Shown: positions 1 to 13,075, counted from the first letter of the stretch. The stretch: DNA of 64,000 nucleotides from Blattamonas nauphoetae (GCA_033064195.1 JARBJD010000023.1:372001-436000), one strand, 5' to 3'. Translations and numbers: made by a program. Notes: generated from the sequence alone by a model not told the origin.

Positions 1-210
1 GGGGCAGCTGTCTGTGATTGGATTATGAACAAGGGCAAGTCTTAATTTCTTATTCGTCTCCATTCTCATAAATCTATATTCTAACCTCGCTTTGAAGGAC
101 AAATGTGAGACAGGGTTGAATGCAAATGGCGAATTGGCACTCGAAGGGACGATAGAAGAAAGATCTAAAGCATGAAGAATTGCAAGGTGAGAGTCAGAAT
201 GGTGAATATG

Positions 211-992
211 TCATTCCAATGGATCGAATCCTCGCTTCTTGTTTCGGCACGGAGAGAAGAGACACTTAACTCCCTCCATGACCATCCGCGGAATACCCAC
301 CCAAAGGAAGAAGAATGGGATGACTTCAACACCAGTCTTCTTCCGTGCAAACTTGTTGATCGGGATACCAATTGCAAAGAGGAGGAGCAACGACGAGAAG
401 AGGATGATGATGAAGAGCCAGCCCCATCCAAGGCCATCCTTTTTGATACAGCCAGCTGGACTTTCTATGATAACGTCAAAATTAACGCTATTTCAAAATG
501 AAGGTACAGTGCATGACATACCCATTTTCTGATGCTGAGGTCTTCATATCACCTTTGGAACACTTCACTCGAAATGATGTCCCACGACCCGACTTAACGC
601 TGGTATCTGGGTGAAAAAATGAACAATAAATAACATATAATGAGCTATCATACACGCGAGAGTGAATCCTTCGTCATTTGGAAGTAGCCCAAATGTTTCA
701 GTATTAAGATCTCCAACACATCCATAGTGAACCCATGATTGAACTGTTGAATAAGCAATGCAATCACCATCATTCGTAGCTGCGGTTGTAGGTTGTTCGA
801 AGGGTTTTCGGAAGTTCCAAGCGATGATTTCGTGCTCTGAGTTCACGGTCCAGTATCCACTTGAAAAATAGAGTGGAAGAAAACAAAATACTCTTCTTTG
901 ATCAAGGGTTTTGTATTGAATTGTTTTAGTTCTTTGTCAGCAAGAGAGAACACCGCCCTCAGACAAACGACGATGATGAGTGATGTGACCAT
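211..992 (-). CDS. Mannose-6-phosphate-receptor-like (MRH/Atg27-type) sorting receptor
   Basis: Four short exons on the minus strand encode about 210 residues. An N-terminal signal peptide (MVTSLIIVVCLRAVFSLA) is followed by a cysteine-containing lumenal region of MRH type, one transmembrane helix (WLFIIILFSSLLLLFAIGI) and a basic tail. The tail holds GVEVIPFFFLWVGIP followed by a conserved glycine segment, the pattern seen after the membrane span of cation-dependent mannose-6-phosphate receptors and Atg27 proteins. Such proteins carry cargo between Golgi and lysosome or vacuole. The start at 992 was chosen because it supplies the signal peptide; a GTATTT intron then joins the main lumenal exon, a second intron starts GTATGA, and a 34-nt GTATGT intron lies before the membrane exon. 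Family assignment is good; whether it binds mannose-6-phosphate cannot be seen. Its 5' end has a facing copy just upstream. Confidence 0.7.
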
Positions 993-1156
993 TGTCGATC
1001 ATCATGGTTCGATCTCAAGAATTGACATCAAAGGTGGCTAGACTTCTCTCAAATGATTCAATAAATCAAATAGCACATTTTCCAGGAAATGAAGACCATG
1101 CCAGGCGAAATACGGAAAAGACAGGGCGAAGGACAGTGTTGAACCTTCCTGTTTGT

Positions 1157-1404
1157 ATGATCGTATCACTCGTCATCGTCATATGTCTGAGGACGGTGTT
1201 CTCTCTTTCTGAACAAATGGTGGAATTTCCGACAAGGGTTTTCCCTTCTACATCCTGGGTGAGTAGGAAGAGGGCTTTTCTGGACGAATCTACGAAATCC
1301 TCCACCGATTGAATGAAAAAAAAGATGATTAAAGTGTCTTTCTTTGAAGAAAACTTATATATTGATGACAGGAACGTGTTCAACATGTGATTCTTGGTTC
1401 TTAA
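1157..1404 (+). CDS. Short secreted-type peptide; inverted copy of the neighbour's signal peptide
   Basis: The first residues, MIVSLVIVICLRTVFSLSEQ, match the signal peptide of the minus-strand receptor that starts 165 bp away, and the DNA of the two starts is nearly the same. After about 34 codons a GTGAGT donor appears; with an acceptor near 1370 the frame closes at a TAA at 1402-1404, giving a peptide of about 44 residues. No receptor domain follows. It is either a tiny secreted peptide gene or a truncated inverted duplicate. The splice model is inference. Confidence 0.35.
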
Positions 1405-1438
1405 CTGTTTTCAAAGTTGATCGGAACACATTTTTTTT

Positions 1439-4023
1439 ATGAATCAGACAGCATTCGAGTATTCTGATTCCTCATCTGATGACCTTCGCCAGACCAAACG
1501 AGAAAAGAAACGTGTCCTCAAAAAATCAGGACTTCACTTCGTAAATTTTGTCAAGGGTAGCACCCAGATCGATAAAGATGGACATGAACGCGACATCACA
1601 AAGGATAATGATTCGAAACAAAAGGGAGGCCAATCAATTATGGATGATGATTTTGAATCGTCTCTTGGACTGGGATCTCGAAATGAACAAGCAGATTCGT
1701 CTGAAGATGATGATGAAACTCCTGGTCTCTCTTCGTACTTTGAAAAACGAATGAAATCCAGAAAGTCAGCACGAGGAGAGCCAGATCATCTCATTGGTGA
1801 GCACGAGAAACATACACGCGGAATGGGATCAAAGCTCCTCGAAAAAATGGGGTATACTGGAGGAGGACTTGGAGTCAAAGAAAATGGCATTGTTGAACCT
1901 ATTACGGTGACCTCAGCCAAGACCAAGTCGGGAATTGGCTTTGGGACTTTCAAGAAAAATCGTGACAAACAAGTTGAGTTTGAAAAAGTTCGAAAAGGCG
2001 AAAAACCCCAAAAGCAAGTTCACACGTTGCAATCATGGCAAGCTGCTCAAAAACAACGAGCCGAAGACAAAAATCAAGAATTGAAGTCCATGTGGCAAAA
2101 ATCAGATTCTAGAGATGATAATTCTTCTCGAAAACGACAGAAACCGAAACCGACGATCTTTGTGACTTTGGAAGAGATGGCACGAGATTCAGATGCAGCT
2201 TTTGAAGATCCAAATCAGATTATTGATATGACTGGTCCAACAGTTTGCGACTTTTTCTTTCTATTGTCTATATTTCTCAGGTGAAGGTCAGGGACCTCCG
2301 CGACGGTGTATCTTCATCTTTTGAACCTGGAAATCATCCCCTGCCAGCTTCGACGCCCATTGTTGGGCAATGTGAACTTTCCAAACTTATCCAAAACAAA
2401 CTCAACGAACTCGGTATTATTCTCTCTTTTCTCAGCTTTGTCGCAGATACCGAGCTCTTCCTTCTCTTTGAGCAGGAGAAAAACATCGAAACACAACTGA
2501 AGCAGATTAGGCATCGTCGTACAGAGGAAGTGGAGGATGTGGCGATCCTCAGAGAGGGTGTCAGTGAGATGCAGGAGATCCAGGAGGCTGTGGAACTGTT
2601 TGTCAAAGAATGCGGAGCGATAAGGAAGGAAATCCGTGTTCTCTCACACAGCTCGTCGACACAATCGCATCGTCAACTGTCTCAGCGATTCATTCGCCTT
2701 TTCACAACACTGTGCTCGCAATTCGTGGCGATCCAGACCCGAAATCCAGCGATTGCGGAAATGTTCCAACTGACAACACTCATCCGCACCGAACTTTTTC
2801 CGATTTTGAGTCTTCTCCTCTCGCTTCCGAACCCAGACACGGACGATCATGCTCCACTCGCCTGGGGAGGCCTCCCATCGGATTACCATTTTCTCGAGAC
2901 AGTCGTCCTTCCTCTCAAGACGGCAGTCTTCACTTTTGAACTTTCGTCGTCAGATGAGTTGGACACGACACTGACGATGATGAAGAGACGGCTGGAGCAG
3001 GAAGAGACTGTCACGTTTCGCATCGCTCTCTTTCGAGAGTTGGAGAACATCTTCCTCAACAAGTTTGTCCGTCCTGCGATCTCCGAGTCTCCACTTGTTG
3101 GGTCGATCCAGCTGTCTGATGACTCGGAAGACGAGGAAGATGGAAGCCTGACTCAACCTGGTCAACCGTTGACACTTTTTGAAATGCTCACACATCTCCG
3201 TGATCTTCTCTCGCTTCCTCCACATGTAGCAACCATGACAGGCAGAAGTGAGTCGGAACTCCCGTTTGTCTCGTTTGGTGATGTTGTGAGTCAGATGGTC
3301 GTTCCTCGGTTGAAACGTGAAACTGCAGAAGGGCGACTGTCGATTGTGGAAGCCCAGCGATGGCTGACTTTGGTGAAAGATCAGGCGACCGCTCATCAAG
3401 GGTCCACCCTTGGGGACATTCTCTCGAACGATCTGGACACCATCTGCCTGTCTCTCCTGAACAACATTCTCGTCGGAACCACAATCTTCACAGGGTCTGG
3501 CTATCAGACTGATGGATCGTCTTCTCGAATGCTTGCTCGAATCTCGACCGTCAAACAGTTTCTCTCGCCAGTGCGTTTTCGCAGATGGGTGGACACTGAG
3601 CTCTCTTCTCAACTTCGCTCCTTCTTGTCGGCATCTTTCCGTGTTGCCCCAGTGTCATCTGCACAGCCACCGCCGCTTGTTGCAACTCGGTTGGTGTTGG
3701 AGTGGGAGACAGTGGTTGGGACAGACGCGTTGGTTGAACTCTTCCTCTCCTCCTTCTTCCCATTCTGGTTCACCCAAGTCAAACAAAAATTGGATAACTT
3801 GCGTGCAATGTCGTCTGACCCGGCCTTACACACTCATGAATCGGTCCAATTTGCCGCCAAAGATATTTGTTTGTGGTTCATTGGATGGAAGAAGGAGTTT
3901 ACAAAGACTGGCGAAGATGGAAGGAATTCGTTTTTATCGACCAAAGTCGCAGAACAATTTCACAGGGTTTTACTCAAAATCAATGAAATACTTGATCTTA
4001 TACAGCAGGACGCACTTCGGTGA
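1439..4023 (+). CDS. TFIP11: Tuftelin-interacting protein 11 homologue (spliceosome disassembly, G-patch)
   Basis: About 840 residues in three exons. An acidic, serine-rich N-terminus (starting with the DDD/EDD-type segments around residues 80-100) precedes a G-patch with GMGSKLLEKMGYTGGGLG, then the IIDMTGPTV segment that is typical of TFIP11/Ntr1, then a long helical GCFC-type domain containing LAWGGLPSDYHF. Introns are 2243-2280 (38 nt) and 2414-2446 (33 nt); removing both keeps the frame open and restores family sequence. TFIP11/Ntr1 activates the helicase Prp43/DHX15 through its G-patch to take apart the intron-lariat spliceosome in the nucleus. The start at 1439 is the first ATG after an 8-T tract. 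Identification is firm. Confidence 0.9.
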
Positions 4024-4216
4024 AAGATATGCTTGCATAATACCCACGTTTTGAAAACATCGATTCTAACTTGTTAAGAACGAGAGTAAATGTAAAATTT
4101 TTCTATTATTTCTGATAGTGAACCGTGAATGTAGGCTTTTCCCTGACAAACTACTAGATTTGATCCTCTCTTCGTGGACTCATCCAAGATCTATTGGTCA
4201 TGGTTTGATCAAAATC

Positions 4217-7200
4217 ATGTCACTTCAAATCCAGTCAAATGGTCCGAAGCACTTCTTTGCGTCAACGAGACATGATCTTGGTGGCATTCCTAAATCTGAT
4301 GACGGACCAGACCAATCAAGAAACCCAGTATCGCCTTCACAACATTTTCTCTCATCAGACATACACATCTCATCTTATTTTCAGTATATGCCTAGGACGT
4401 GGAAACACTCCACCGGGTACATTCCCTCTGCCCCCAAATCACATCCATAAAGAATGCTGGGTCGGTATCTCCATCATCAATCTATCAGACAACTCTTTCT
4501 TCAGATATAAACACGCTGGAAAGAAAAAACGATGAACAACTTTATGAAAGACTCGCACAACAATACATGACGATCTCAAAAGTCTCTACACACACCCGAA
4601 AACCAGTTTGACAAACATTCTTTATCAGCATCTCAGAGCTTTGTATTCATGAATATCGATCCAACAGATAAACAACTCAAAGAAAAATGTATCACCACTC
4701 GAGACACAGCAAGTTTGGATGAATTCTTTCTTATTTTCGCAGAAAAACATCGCGTTCTCTTTCACTACAATGGACGAGGTGTAATCCCACCACAATCAAA
4801 GTACTTTTATGTTTTTGACGAGGTTTGCTCACACACTCTTCCATTTATTGTTTTAGCAACACAAACATTACTCGCCTATCACACTTCAATCACTCTCAAC
4901 CTCTCTCCGCACTCCCACTGTCTTCGTCTTTGATTGCCAAACTGCGGGTGATCTAATCTCCAGAGATGTATTTGAGTTCATTTTTCGTCTCATTTCTTGC
5001 CAGTCTCCGATATGTCTCGATGGAAATGTCGTGTTGTGTGCTTGTAGCTCCAAAGAGAGTCTCCCTCGAACGGACAAAGTTCCATTTGATGTTTTTACAA
5101 GCTGTCTGACGACTCCCATCCAAATGGCTATGCTGTGGTACTTCCAAAAGCATGGGTTGTCAGATGATCAGGATATTCTGATGAAAGCTGTCATGGAAGA
5201 GCAATCTGAACAAAACTCCATGAACAGACAATTAGCTCTTATTTTACAGGCGATTACTGAGACTATTGCATACAACATGTGTCCTAAGACCCAATTTTTG
5301 GCATTGTTCCGTGATGATCCTTTCCTTGCTCGTATAATGCAGAATTTCCTTCTTGCCCAGCGAATAATGCCATTATATGGATGTAATCCTGTTTGCTATC
5401 CTCCGTTGCCTCCAACAAATACACATCCACTGTGGTCATCGTGGGATCGTGCCTGCGATGTTGTCTTCAAACGACACGGTCTTGTGATCAATCTATTTCG
5501 AACTCCAACTGTCCCCCGCGAAATCCCTGCATTCTCAACGGAACAAACTCAGAGCACAAACCTCCTCAAGCAGAGCGTCTCCGAGCTCAATTTCTTTGAA
5601 TCGCACTTCGATTCCTTCAACATCTGGCTCCGACTCGGCTGTCGAGAAGAGGAACCGCCAACATTTCTCCCCATTGTCATGCACGCACTCAGCAACCGAA
5701 TTCTGCGACCGAATGGCGTCAAGCTTCTTGAACAGTTCCTCTCGCTCGGCCCTCAAATGGTCAACCAAGCGATCTACTCCGGAATCGTCAACAGTGCGCT
5801 TCGTCTTCTGAAGCTGAAGACAGATCAGCACCCTCTCCTCGTCTCGATGTGGGCGAGGATCGTCAGTGTCGACTATCACTACGCGTCGGATCTCGAGGCG
5901 TACCAACAGTTCTTCTTCGATGCTGTCTTCAACACGTCCTCAGCGACTGTCCGCGCGATGGCTCTCTTTGTCCTCACTCGTATCCTCAGCAGAGCGAAGA
6001 AGCCTCTTGTTGAACTTGTGATTTCAGATGCCTTTCTCAGTCTGCTCCGGATGCCGTCAAAACTGATCAGATCGTCGGCGCTCGTGTGCATCGCTGAGAG
6101 CTTCCGCGATTCTGTTCAGGCCAGAAACGCGTTTGTTGCACTGCAGAACGTCCAAATTGTGGTCAACCAACTGAAAGACCAACACATTGAAGTGCGAGCC
6201 TCAGCGATCTATCTTCTCAACAAGCTGAATCTCGTCCATCGAATGGAAGACGAAGCTACCCCAAAGCTCATCCAGTTCGACCTCATGATTCCCGAGCTGC
6301 TGTATCAATGTGCGTATGACGGGGCGATCATGGTTCGGCGAGAGCTCCTCACGGCTGTTCAGAACTATCTCCGGAATCATCTCCACTCGGCGGAGGCTCT
6401 GTTTGGCCCGGCGTTTTTGATTATGTTGGAGAACAACTCGAGTCCGTATCAGCTCACTCTCCCGTTCGAGAAAATCAACAGATTTGGGCAGAACACTCCT
6501 GCAGTGATCTACCAGTCACCCTCAATCTACACTCAACAACTGAGCTCTTCGTACAGCTCGTCGTCTCTCCCACAATCGATGAACACGCCGTCTCTCTTCC
6601 GCGACTCCAAGCAACCGTCGCCATTTGCCCAGCCAGATCCAAACACGTCGATGATGGGGACATCGTACAACAACGACAATGCGAGCTCGTATGCATCACA
6701 CAACACCATGTCAATGTCCTTCCGAATCGACATGTGGGGCTACAGATCGTCGCCTGCGGAATCGTACCCAAATTCAGTTGGGTTTGGGTCGTTTGGAGGG
6801 GGTGGGATGGAGGAGGGGTCGCTTGTGACTGACTACACGTACGGCGGGTTGCCCTCAGCGAGAAAGAGCGGATCGTCGCTCAGTCAGACTGAAACTGAGC
6901 CGGTTGCGCCGCATCAAACGGAGGAAGGCGAACCACCCGTCTCGTCCTCGCCGTTTCTTGTGCAGGTGAATGCCGAGAACTGTCAAACAAAAAACGTTGC
7001 TGAAGCATTCTGTTTCGCGTGGCGTCTCCATTCGTATTATTGTGTTGAACACTTCAATGAGCTTGGGCTGACAGCATGCAAGTTCAGTCTGACGTTCCGA
7101 GAGACTGTGCTCTTGCTCCACAAGTATCACGAACGACCCGAGCATACCAAACGGCCGATACTCCCAGCAATGCATTACACGATTATCTTCCAATGGCTCG

Positions 7201-9679
7201 CGATGCATTGGAAGAAGCGGTGTGAGGGGGGGTACACGAGAATGAATGTGATCAACAAGAAGAGGGGATGGCTGTATGATGCTGTGACTGCAAAGGAGAA
7301 AGGCCTTCCTTTCATTGTGGATGAAAAAGAGGCAGAGAGACAAGTACAAGAAATCAAGATGGAAACTGACAGCAGTGACGTTGCAGCGTCTCCGAAAACT
7401 GGGGAAACGCCGAGTTCGAAGGGGAAGCATCTTCCGTCCTTCGCTGTTCCGGTCGCGAAGAGTCCCGAGGAGGGCAGATTGGCAAGTCCAGTGGATGACG
7501 GGGGAGCATCGTCAGCTCCAGCAACAGCGACCGGCGTGAACTCTCCTGGAGCCCTGTCAATCTCGTCGAACTCAATCAAAACACCGACTCGATCCATCGC
7601 CCATATTTCTGGTGTTGCATCCGATGCTTCGCTTGTTTCCACCACTCAGTCTCCTCGTCTCTGTGTGCCCATCCCTGTGACACCTGAGCAGCACTCTGAG
7701 AAACTTGAAGGGGTTGAAGCAGGTGCCAATGTCGCAATGTCTCGACTGAGAGATGCCATGCAGCAACAGGCTTTGTATGGTTCTGGTTTCAAAAGACTTT
7801 TTTCTTCCATCTGCTTTTCCCTTCCATCATCTCACTTCATCTCTCTTCTCCATCTCTTGCAGTGACGTCAATGCTGCCCCAATTTTCCGTAGCTTCAGTC
7901 CATCTGAATCAGTCGCGACACCAGCTCGAACACGCCAGACATCGCAGTCGTTTTCAGTTGGACAAAGACCGAAGGATCTCTTTGGAAACCCGCCTGGTGG
8001 TCTGAATCCTCGAGTTCCTCTCCTCGGAGTCGGACAGGGGAACGCCCCTGCCCTTGGGCAGATTCGAGAAGGAGAAAGAGGAGTTCCAACAAGCACAACT
8101 CCGAATCTGGGAATCGTGAAAACAGAGAAGGAGTTTTCATTGACTCAGATCTCAACCATCCAATACTACAACGGCATCACGCACTCCACTTTCCATCCAA
8201 CCGACGATATCATCGCGCTGGGCAGCTCGAAGCGGAACACCGTCGGCATTTACTCCGTCTCGCTCTCTCCTCCTCCCGCGGCAAACAAGCATCACTCGAG
8301 TCGGGACAAGAAGAAGTACGAGCTGAAACAGGCCACAAACATCAAGAGTTTCCAGATCCCTCCGCCACAGATGCCCAACTTGGCGAACGAGAGGGTGAAG
8401 CAGAAGGTCGCGGAGTTGATGGGGTTGAATCAAGTGGTATGTCGTCATTCATCTTCTGATTATCTTCGCTCGCGTCTGTTTCCTCGTGCAGAGAAATATG
8501 ATCACCTCATCACCGTACGCTTCCCTCCTCTCTGGGCCACCAACGTTCAGTCCTCAGAATCACCCGCGCTTGTCCTCGCTGGACTTCATCAACTCAGCCA
8601 CCGACACCAGAATGATCATCTCCACACAGGATTCGGCCATCAACATCCTCTCCTTCCCAGAGAACGAGCCTGGAAGCCGATTGATTGCCTCTTTCTTTGC
8701 GTTTCCTCGAAGTCTTTACGGAGTTGACCGATCTCAAGTTTCGAATGGGTTTGTCGCATTTTGTTTGAGATGTTGTTTTGTGTCCGCTCAGCTCCTCCCC
8801 GAAACAGGATCCGATCTTCAACCTGACTTGGTCTCAGCCGACAGGGCTGTTGACAGCGAGTGGGACACCAGGGACATTCCGAGTGTGGGATGTCGTTCAG
8901 GAGATGTGTGTGTGCGATGAGCCGACAGGGTTCAACACGCCTGTGACTGTCCAAGAGATGGACAAGACAGGCTGGATGCTGATTCTTGGAAGCAAAAGAA
9001 TGATGCGAATGTTTGATCGCCGAATGAGAGGAGCACGGCCAACTATGTCGCTTATTTTGGATGGTCTGTTCTCCTTTCACCGTTCCTCTTTCTTCTCTCA
9101 GAAACACCCCTCCTCCCAACTTATCCATATTTTGCTTTCGACTCGTCGATTTCGAGTGTTGTGTTCTCGTCGACAGATTGGAGCATCACTGCAGGAACTG
9201 AATCGACAGAAGTGGCTATTTTTGATGTGCGAAGGAATGATATTGTTCAGCAGACAGCTCGTTTGACTTTCTTTGTTGGTCATCTGTTCCCTTCCCACTC
9301 TGCTTCTTCCTCAGCCCCTCAAACAATCACTGAATCTTGGACAAACCAGCCAGGATCTGGAATGCACTCGCAGTCCCTCAACACCGCCGGAGACTCTGGC
9401 TGCTTCGGTCTGTATCACTATCTGGCACACACCAAACGCTGTGGGTTGAATCTCAGGGCAGCCGCGTTTGCTGCCCATAAGACTCTGCCTTATGTTGTGC
9501 TTGGAGCGGGGAACCAAGTCTTTGGAATGACAACGTCTTCTTCTGGCATCAACGTGATGGGAAGGAATTTGGGGGTTGTTCCAGACAAGGACACAATTGT
9601 CAGCACACTCAAGTGGCATCCAACAGAGAAGATTCTGATGGCAAGCTATGGCGGAAAAGTTATCAATATATATGGATGA
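4217..9679 (+). CDS. RPTOR: Raptor, regulatory scaffold of TOR complex 1
   Basis: Multi-exon gene for about 1,600 residues. The N-terminal caspase-like Raptor domain is spread over several small exons: FFASTRHD, LIFSICLGRGNTPPG, KECW, HRVLFHYNGRGVIPPQ and FVFDCQTAGD match the human HYNGHG and YDCSNAG elements. A long exon (from about 4860 to 7774) carries DVFTSCLTTPIQMA, the HEAT-like middle and a low-complexity Ser/Pro linker. The C-terminal WD40 propeller is split over at least five exons and ends VINIYG at 9679. Seen introns include 4461-4488 (28 nt) and 7775-7862 (88 nt). Raptor binds TOR kinase and its substrates to control growth. The ATG at 4217 fits the family N-terminus; the frame is open further upstream but without ATG. 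Confidence 0.92.
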
Positions 9680-9913
9680 TTCTGTGAAGCCAGACTCATT
9701 CTTTTTTTAGTCTTTTTTGAACTTGCTTCATCCCTCTCTTGAATTCATGTGCTTTCCCAAATTCTAGGAAAATTCATGCCTCACATCGAGAGAGGGTTCG
9801 CACTCTCCACATATCTCACGTTGATTGTGGATGGTTGAAGAAATTTGTCATCGTGATCTATTGAAACAAACAATTGACTCTCATTTCATGAAGAAACAAA
9901 TAACTTGTGGGTA

Positions 9914-11074
9914 ATGATCTCGCTTTCAGAATCGTCTCCTGTAGTCGACCAGCTCACAACGTTCTCTGAGCTGCTTGAATCTCTTCATCCAAAAGATTAT
10001 CTGGTTAATTCAGAATCATTATCGAATCTAGAACACTTTGAGGCATATGTGAACCGACTTCGACACGAATCAACTAAATGTGGCCTCCTTTTCTTTGGAG
10101 ATGCTTTCGTTGAACCTCTGGAATGTGCAGGACTCCTAAACTCGATCCTCTCAGCGTCGATTGGTCTGGGAGAACAACTAGCTCTCCTTTCACAGGAGCA
10201 ATCTGGCCGTTTCAATCAGTTTTATTTGGATCTTTTCAAGGGGCTAATGAGCCAATACGCGAGCTTGGCTTCACAAGCCCTTGCCCGACACAATCAGCGA
10301 GCCCACCAACCGCGACCAAGGGGCAAAAAGCCGATCCGCCAAGAAGAAACAAAAGAACATCTCTCAACAATCGGCATCATCTGGAAATTCTGTGATGAAC
10401 TCAGTGCTGCACCGAAGACATCATCTGGTGTTTCTATACAAGTTGTTAAAACGTACTTTCAGAAACTTCAAGATGCAATGAAGGAACTTTTAGAAATCCA
10501 ACAAAAAAACAGAATTAGACAAGACAAGATAGAATCAGGGGAAGAAATGGATGAAAGTGACGGTGATATTGACGATCTTCTCGGAGAACTCGAGGAATCA
10601 CTCAACGTCGATGGAGACATGACACCTGCTCTTAAAGCCACACAATCTGATGAGTCTTCGAAAATGATAAAAGACTTTACGATTCAGATATTCACTCATC
10701 TTATTGCAATTGTCAAGCTTTCAGGGAGCACCATTCAGAAGACCTACGGATTTATTCAAACAATCTCTCTAACTGACAAGCCTACGCTGACCATCCTTGA
10801 CAACATTGTTTCGGATGTAGAAACTATCTCCCTTTCAGCTGATTCTCTCCTTGAGCACATATATTTTCATGAAGACCCGATTCCAGATGCCAATTCAATC
10901 TTCACAGCCATCACCGCCCTGCTTGTGCATATAACTGAAGCAGCACCTTCCACCCAGACTCAACAGGTCCCAGCTTGGCTTAGCGTGATAGAAAACATCC
11001 GTTTAACTCATGGGAGAGACATAGACGCAGCTATCATCTCCGCAGGGTGGAATTCGTCAAAGTTTGTGAATTGA
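9914..11074 (+). CDS. Helical protein, candidate cyclin-D1-binding-protein-1 (GCIP) homologue
   Basis: One uninterrupted exon of 386 codons. The product is almost wholly alpha-helical, with a central acidic, charged stretch (about residues 200-230) flanked by two helical halves. The segment STIGIIWKFCDEL followed by a proline and long helices resembles the TG-VW-CD region of the Grap2/cyclin-D-interacting protein family, and the length (human protein 360) is similar. If right, it would be a small helical adaptor of nucleus or cytoplasm. The match is by eye and weak; a generic helical protein is the alternative. No introns, unlike both neighbours. Confidence 0.4.
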   Translation: MISLSESSPVVDQLTTFSELLESLHPKDYLVNSESLSNLEHFEAYVNRLRHESTKCGLLFFGDAFVEPLECAGLLNSILSASIGLGEQLALLSQEQSGRFNQFYLDLFKGLMSQYASLASQALARHNQRAHQPRPRGKKPIRQEETKEHLSTIGIIWKFCDELSAAPKTSSGVSIQVVKTYFQKLQDAMKELLEIQQKNRIRQDKIESGEEMDESDGDIDDLLGELEESLNVDGDMTPALKATQSDESSKMIKDFTIQIFTHLIAIVKLSGSTIQKTYGFIQTISLTDKPTLTILDNIVSDVETISLSADSLLEHIYFHEDPIPDANSIFTAITALLVHITEAAPSTQTQQVPAWLSVIENIRLTHGRDIDAAIISAGWNSSKFVN

Positions 11075-11181
11075 CTGTATTTCTTAGAAGCAAGCTTAAA
11101 TTCTCCAAGAGAGCAAAGAAATAATGCCGTGGTAAACATGAATAAAGCTAGTAAGGGGAAGATAGACAGGAAGAGGGGATA

Positions 11182-13075
11182 TTATTTGAATTCTGCAATG
11201 GGGAGATTATCTTGATACAGCTGGTGCATGAACTGATACAGGTTGTCATCTAACGACACTTTGTAAGGTGTTGGGTTCAAAGTTCGGAGAGTGTCTGGTC
11301 TCGCAATCTTGCACTGTTCCTCCACAAATCCTTTGATCTCGCTTGCTTGTCGTCGTTCATGAAGCAGGCTTTTTCCTTCCCAGACGACTGAATTCAACTG
11401 CTCCACACGGTGTGGAACAACGAAGCACCGTTTCGTTTCCTCAAACGGATGGCGGCACAAGATTCGTTGGCCGACTTTGGGAACAACTTGGTCGGGGTGT
11501 CCATCCAAGTCCCGGACCATCAAATCCAAAATGGGAGTCCCTGTTTCACTATATAATCGATATATAATCTGCGGAGTTTGGATGAGAGAAAAAATGATGA
11601 ATGTGGAATTATGGTTGATGGGAGGCAAGAATAACAAACCTTCTTGGATGGAATCGTCGTCTTGCCAATGTCATTGCTCAGCTTCATTCGTGGCTCGTCA
11701 GAGATCTCAACCAATTTGTAAACATCTCCAAGAGATGGCTGCTTTTGACAAGTTGTCTGATGGACGATAGATAAGAAGAAATGTTGAGAATGAACCACCA
11801 TTGAAAAAAGAGAGAACGTTGGAGGAATGATAAGAAGGCGGCAAAGGTGTTGATGAGAACGGATGACAAACCAGGTTCGTTCCGATCCCAAACACATCGA
11901 TCTCGTGTCCCTGTGAGTTCAGCGAGATAATTGTGTCTTCATTCAGGTCATTGCTTGCCACGATTCGGATTTGTTCGATTGATGGATCTTCTAACTCTTT
12001 TGCAAGTTGTGCAAATGTTTCACGAGCTGTTCTGCTCAGATACGCCAAATCACCAGAATCCAGTCTGATTGATCCGTATTCCCATCCAAGAGACTTCAAA
12101 GCGAAGGCTACAGAGAGGAAGTTGACCAGTCCAGAACGAAGAGTGTCGTATGTGTCCACAAGGGCACAGAACGAATTTGGGAATGACGAAGCATATGAAA
12201 TAAATGCAGCGAGCTCAGATTCGTTTGCGTTGTCCTGTTGGATTCCGTGTTTCTTCAGCATTTCCCTCTTTTCCATGACCAGCGGGAAGAAATCAACTGT
12301 TTTTGATCCATCTTTCGATTGAATCTTCAACGATGCCACCTCATCCAGATTTTTGAATGACATGACAAAAGAGTGAGCGTGTGTGCCGGAAACTGGAATG
12401 TCAAATTCCTTTCCAGCCAAAGTGTTGGAGGTTGTATCGAATCCTCCCATGATCGCGTAGATCGATGCCGACATGCCTCCGTCTGGTCCTTGTGCTCTCC
12501 GCAGACCGAATTCCATCAAAGTCTTGTCTGGGCCTGCTGCTTGGCGCATTCGACGAGCGTTGGTGCAGACAAGCGTTGCATACCCAATGATTGTCAGAAT
12601 GGGTGTTTCAACAACTTGGGCCACGGCGAGTGGTCCTTCAATACGGATCAATGGTTCCTGCGGATAGCACAGAGTACCTTCTTTCATCGCCGTCACTTTC
12701 AGACACGATGCGTCGATCTGAGCGAGATAATCAAAGAAAGCATCTTCTGCAAGTGGCATAATCTTGCGCAAATATTCAATGTCTGATTCACTGAAGCGGA
12801 AAGCATTCAAAAACTGGAGAACAGTGTCGAGACCGGCGAAGACTGCGTATTCCCCTTTGAATGGGCATTTTCTGAAGAAGGCTTCAAATGCCGATTTTTT
12901 CTCATGCATTCCTCGTTTCCAATATGCGTACATCATTGTTCTACAGCAAGAGAGAGATGAATAAACGAGAGAAGAGGTGGCAGTACAGTTCATATGTGTC
13001 TGTCAGAAGAGGAGTATGAAGATAATTGGAGGAAGGGGATCCGAGTTCAGGAAATAGAAGTCTGAGATGAGACAT
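11182..13075 (-). CDS. NAPRT: Nicotinate phosphoribosyltransferase
   Basis: The enzyme joins nicotinate to PRPP with ATP use to give nicotinate mononucleotide, the entry step of the Preiss-Handler NAD route in the cytosol. Four exons on the minus strand. Exon 1 ends in PLLTDTYEL, the classic start of the family; intron 12941-12986 follows, then TMMYAYWKRG. Family motifs are all present: GFDTTSNTLAGK, IPVSGTHAHS, RLDSGDLAYLS and VFGIGTNL, then CQKQPSLGDVYKLVEI and a complete C-terminal domain ending IAEFK. Two further introns lie after NL and after IPSKK. The start at 13075 is the ATG that supplies the conserved N-terminus. The gene looks intact. Its upstream region is shared with the calreticulin gene and is interrupted by the mobile element. 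Confidence 0.95.

Noticed and set aside
1004-1014. GGTTCGATC as a tRNA B box.
   Set aside because: No A box or cloverleaf partner within reach, and it overlaps the receptor's upstream region.
2950-3612. A 220-codon minus-strand frame inside TFIP11.
   Set aside because: It lies fully antisense to a conserved domain and has no recognisable features.
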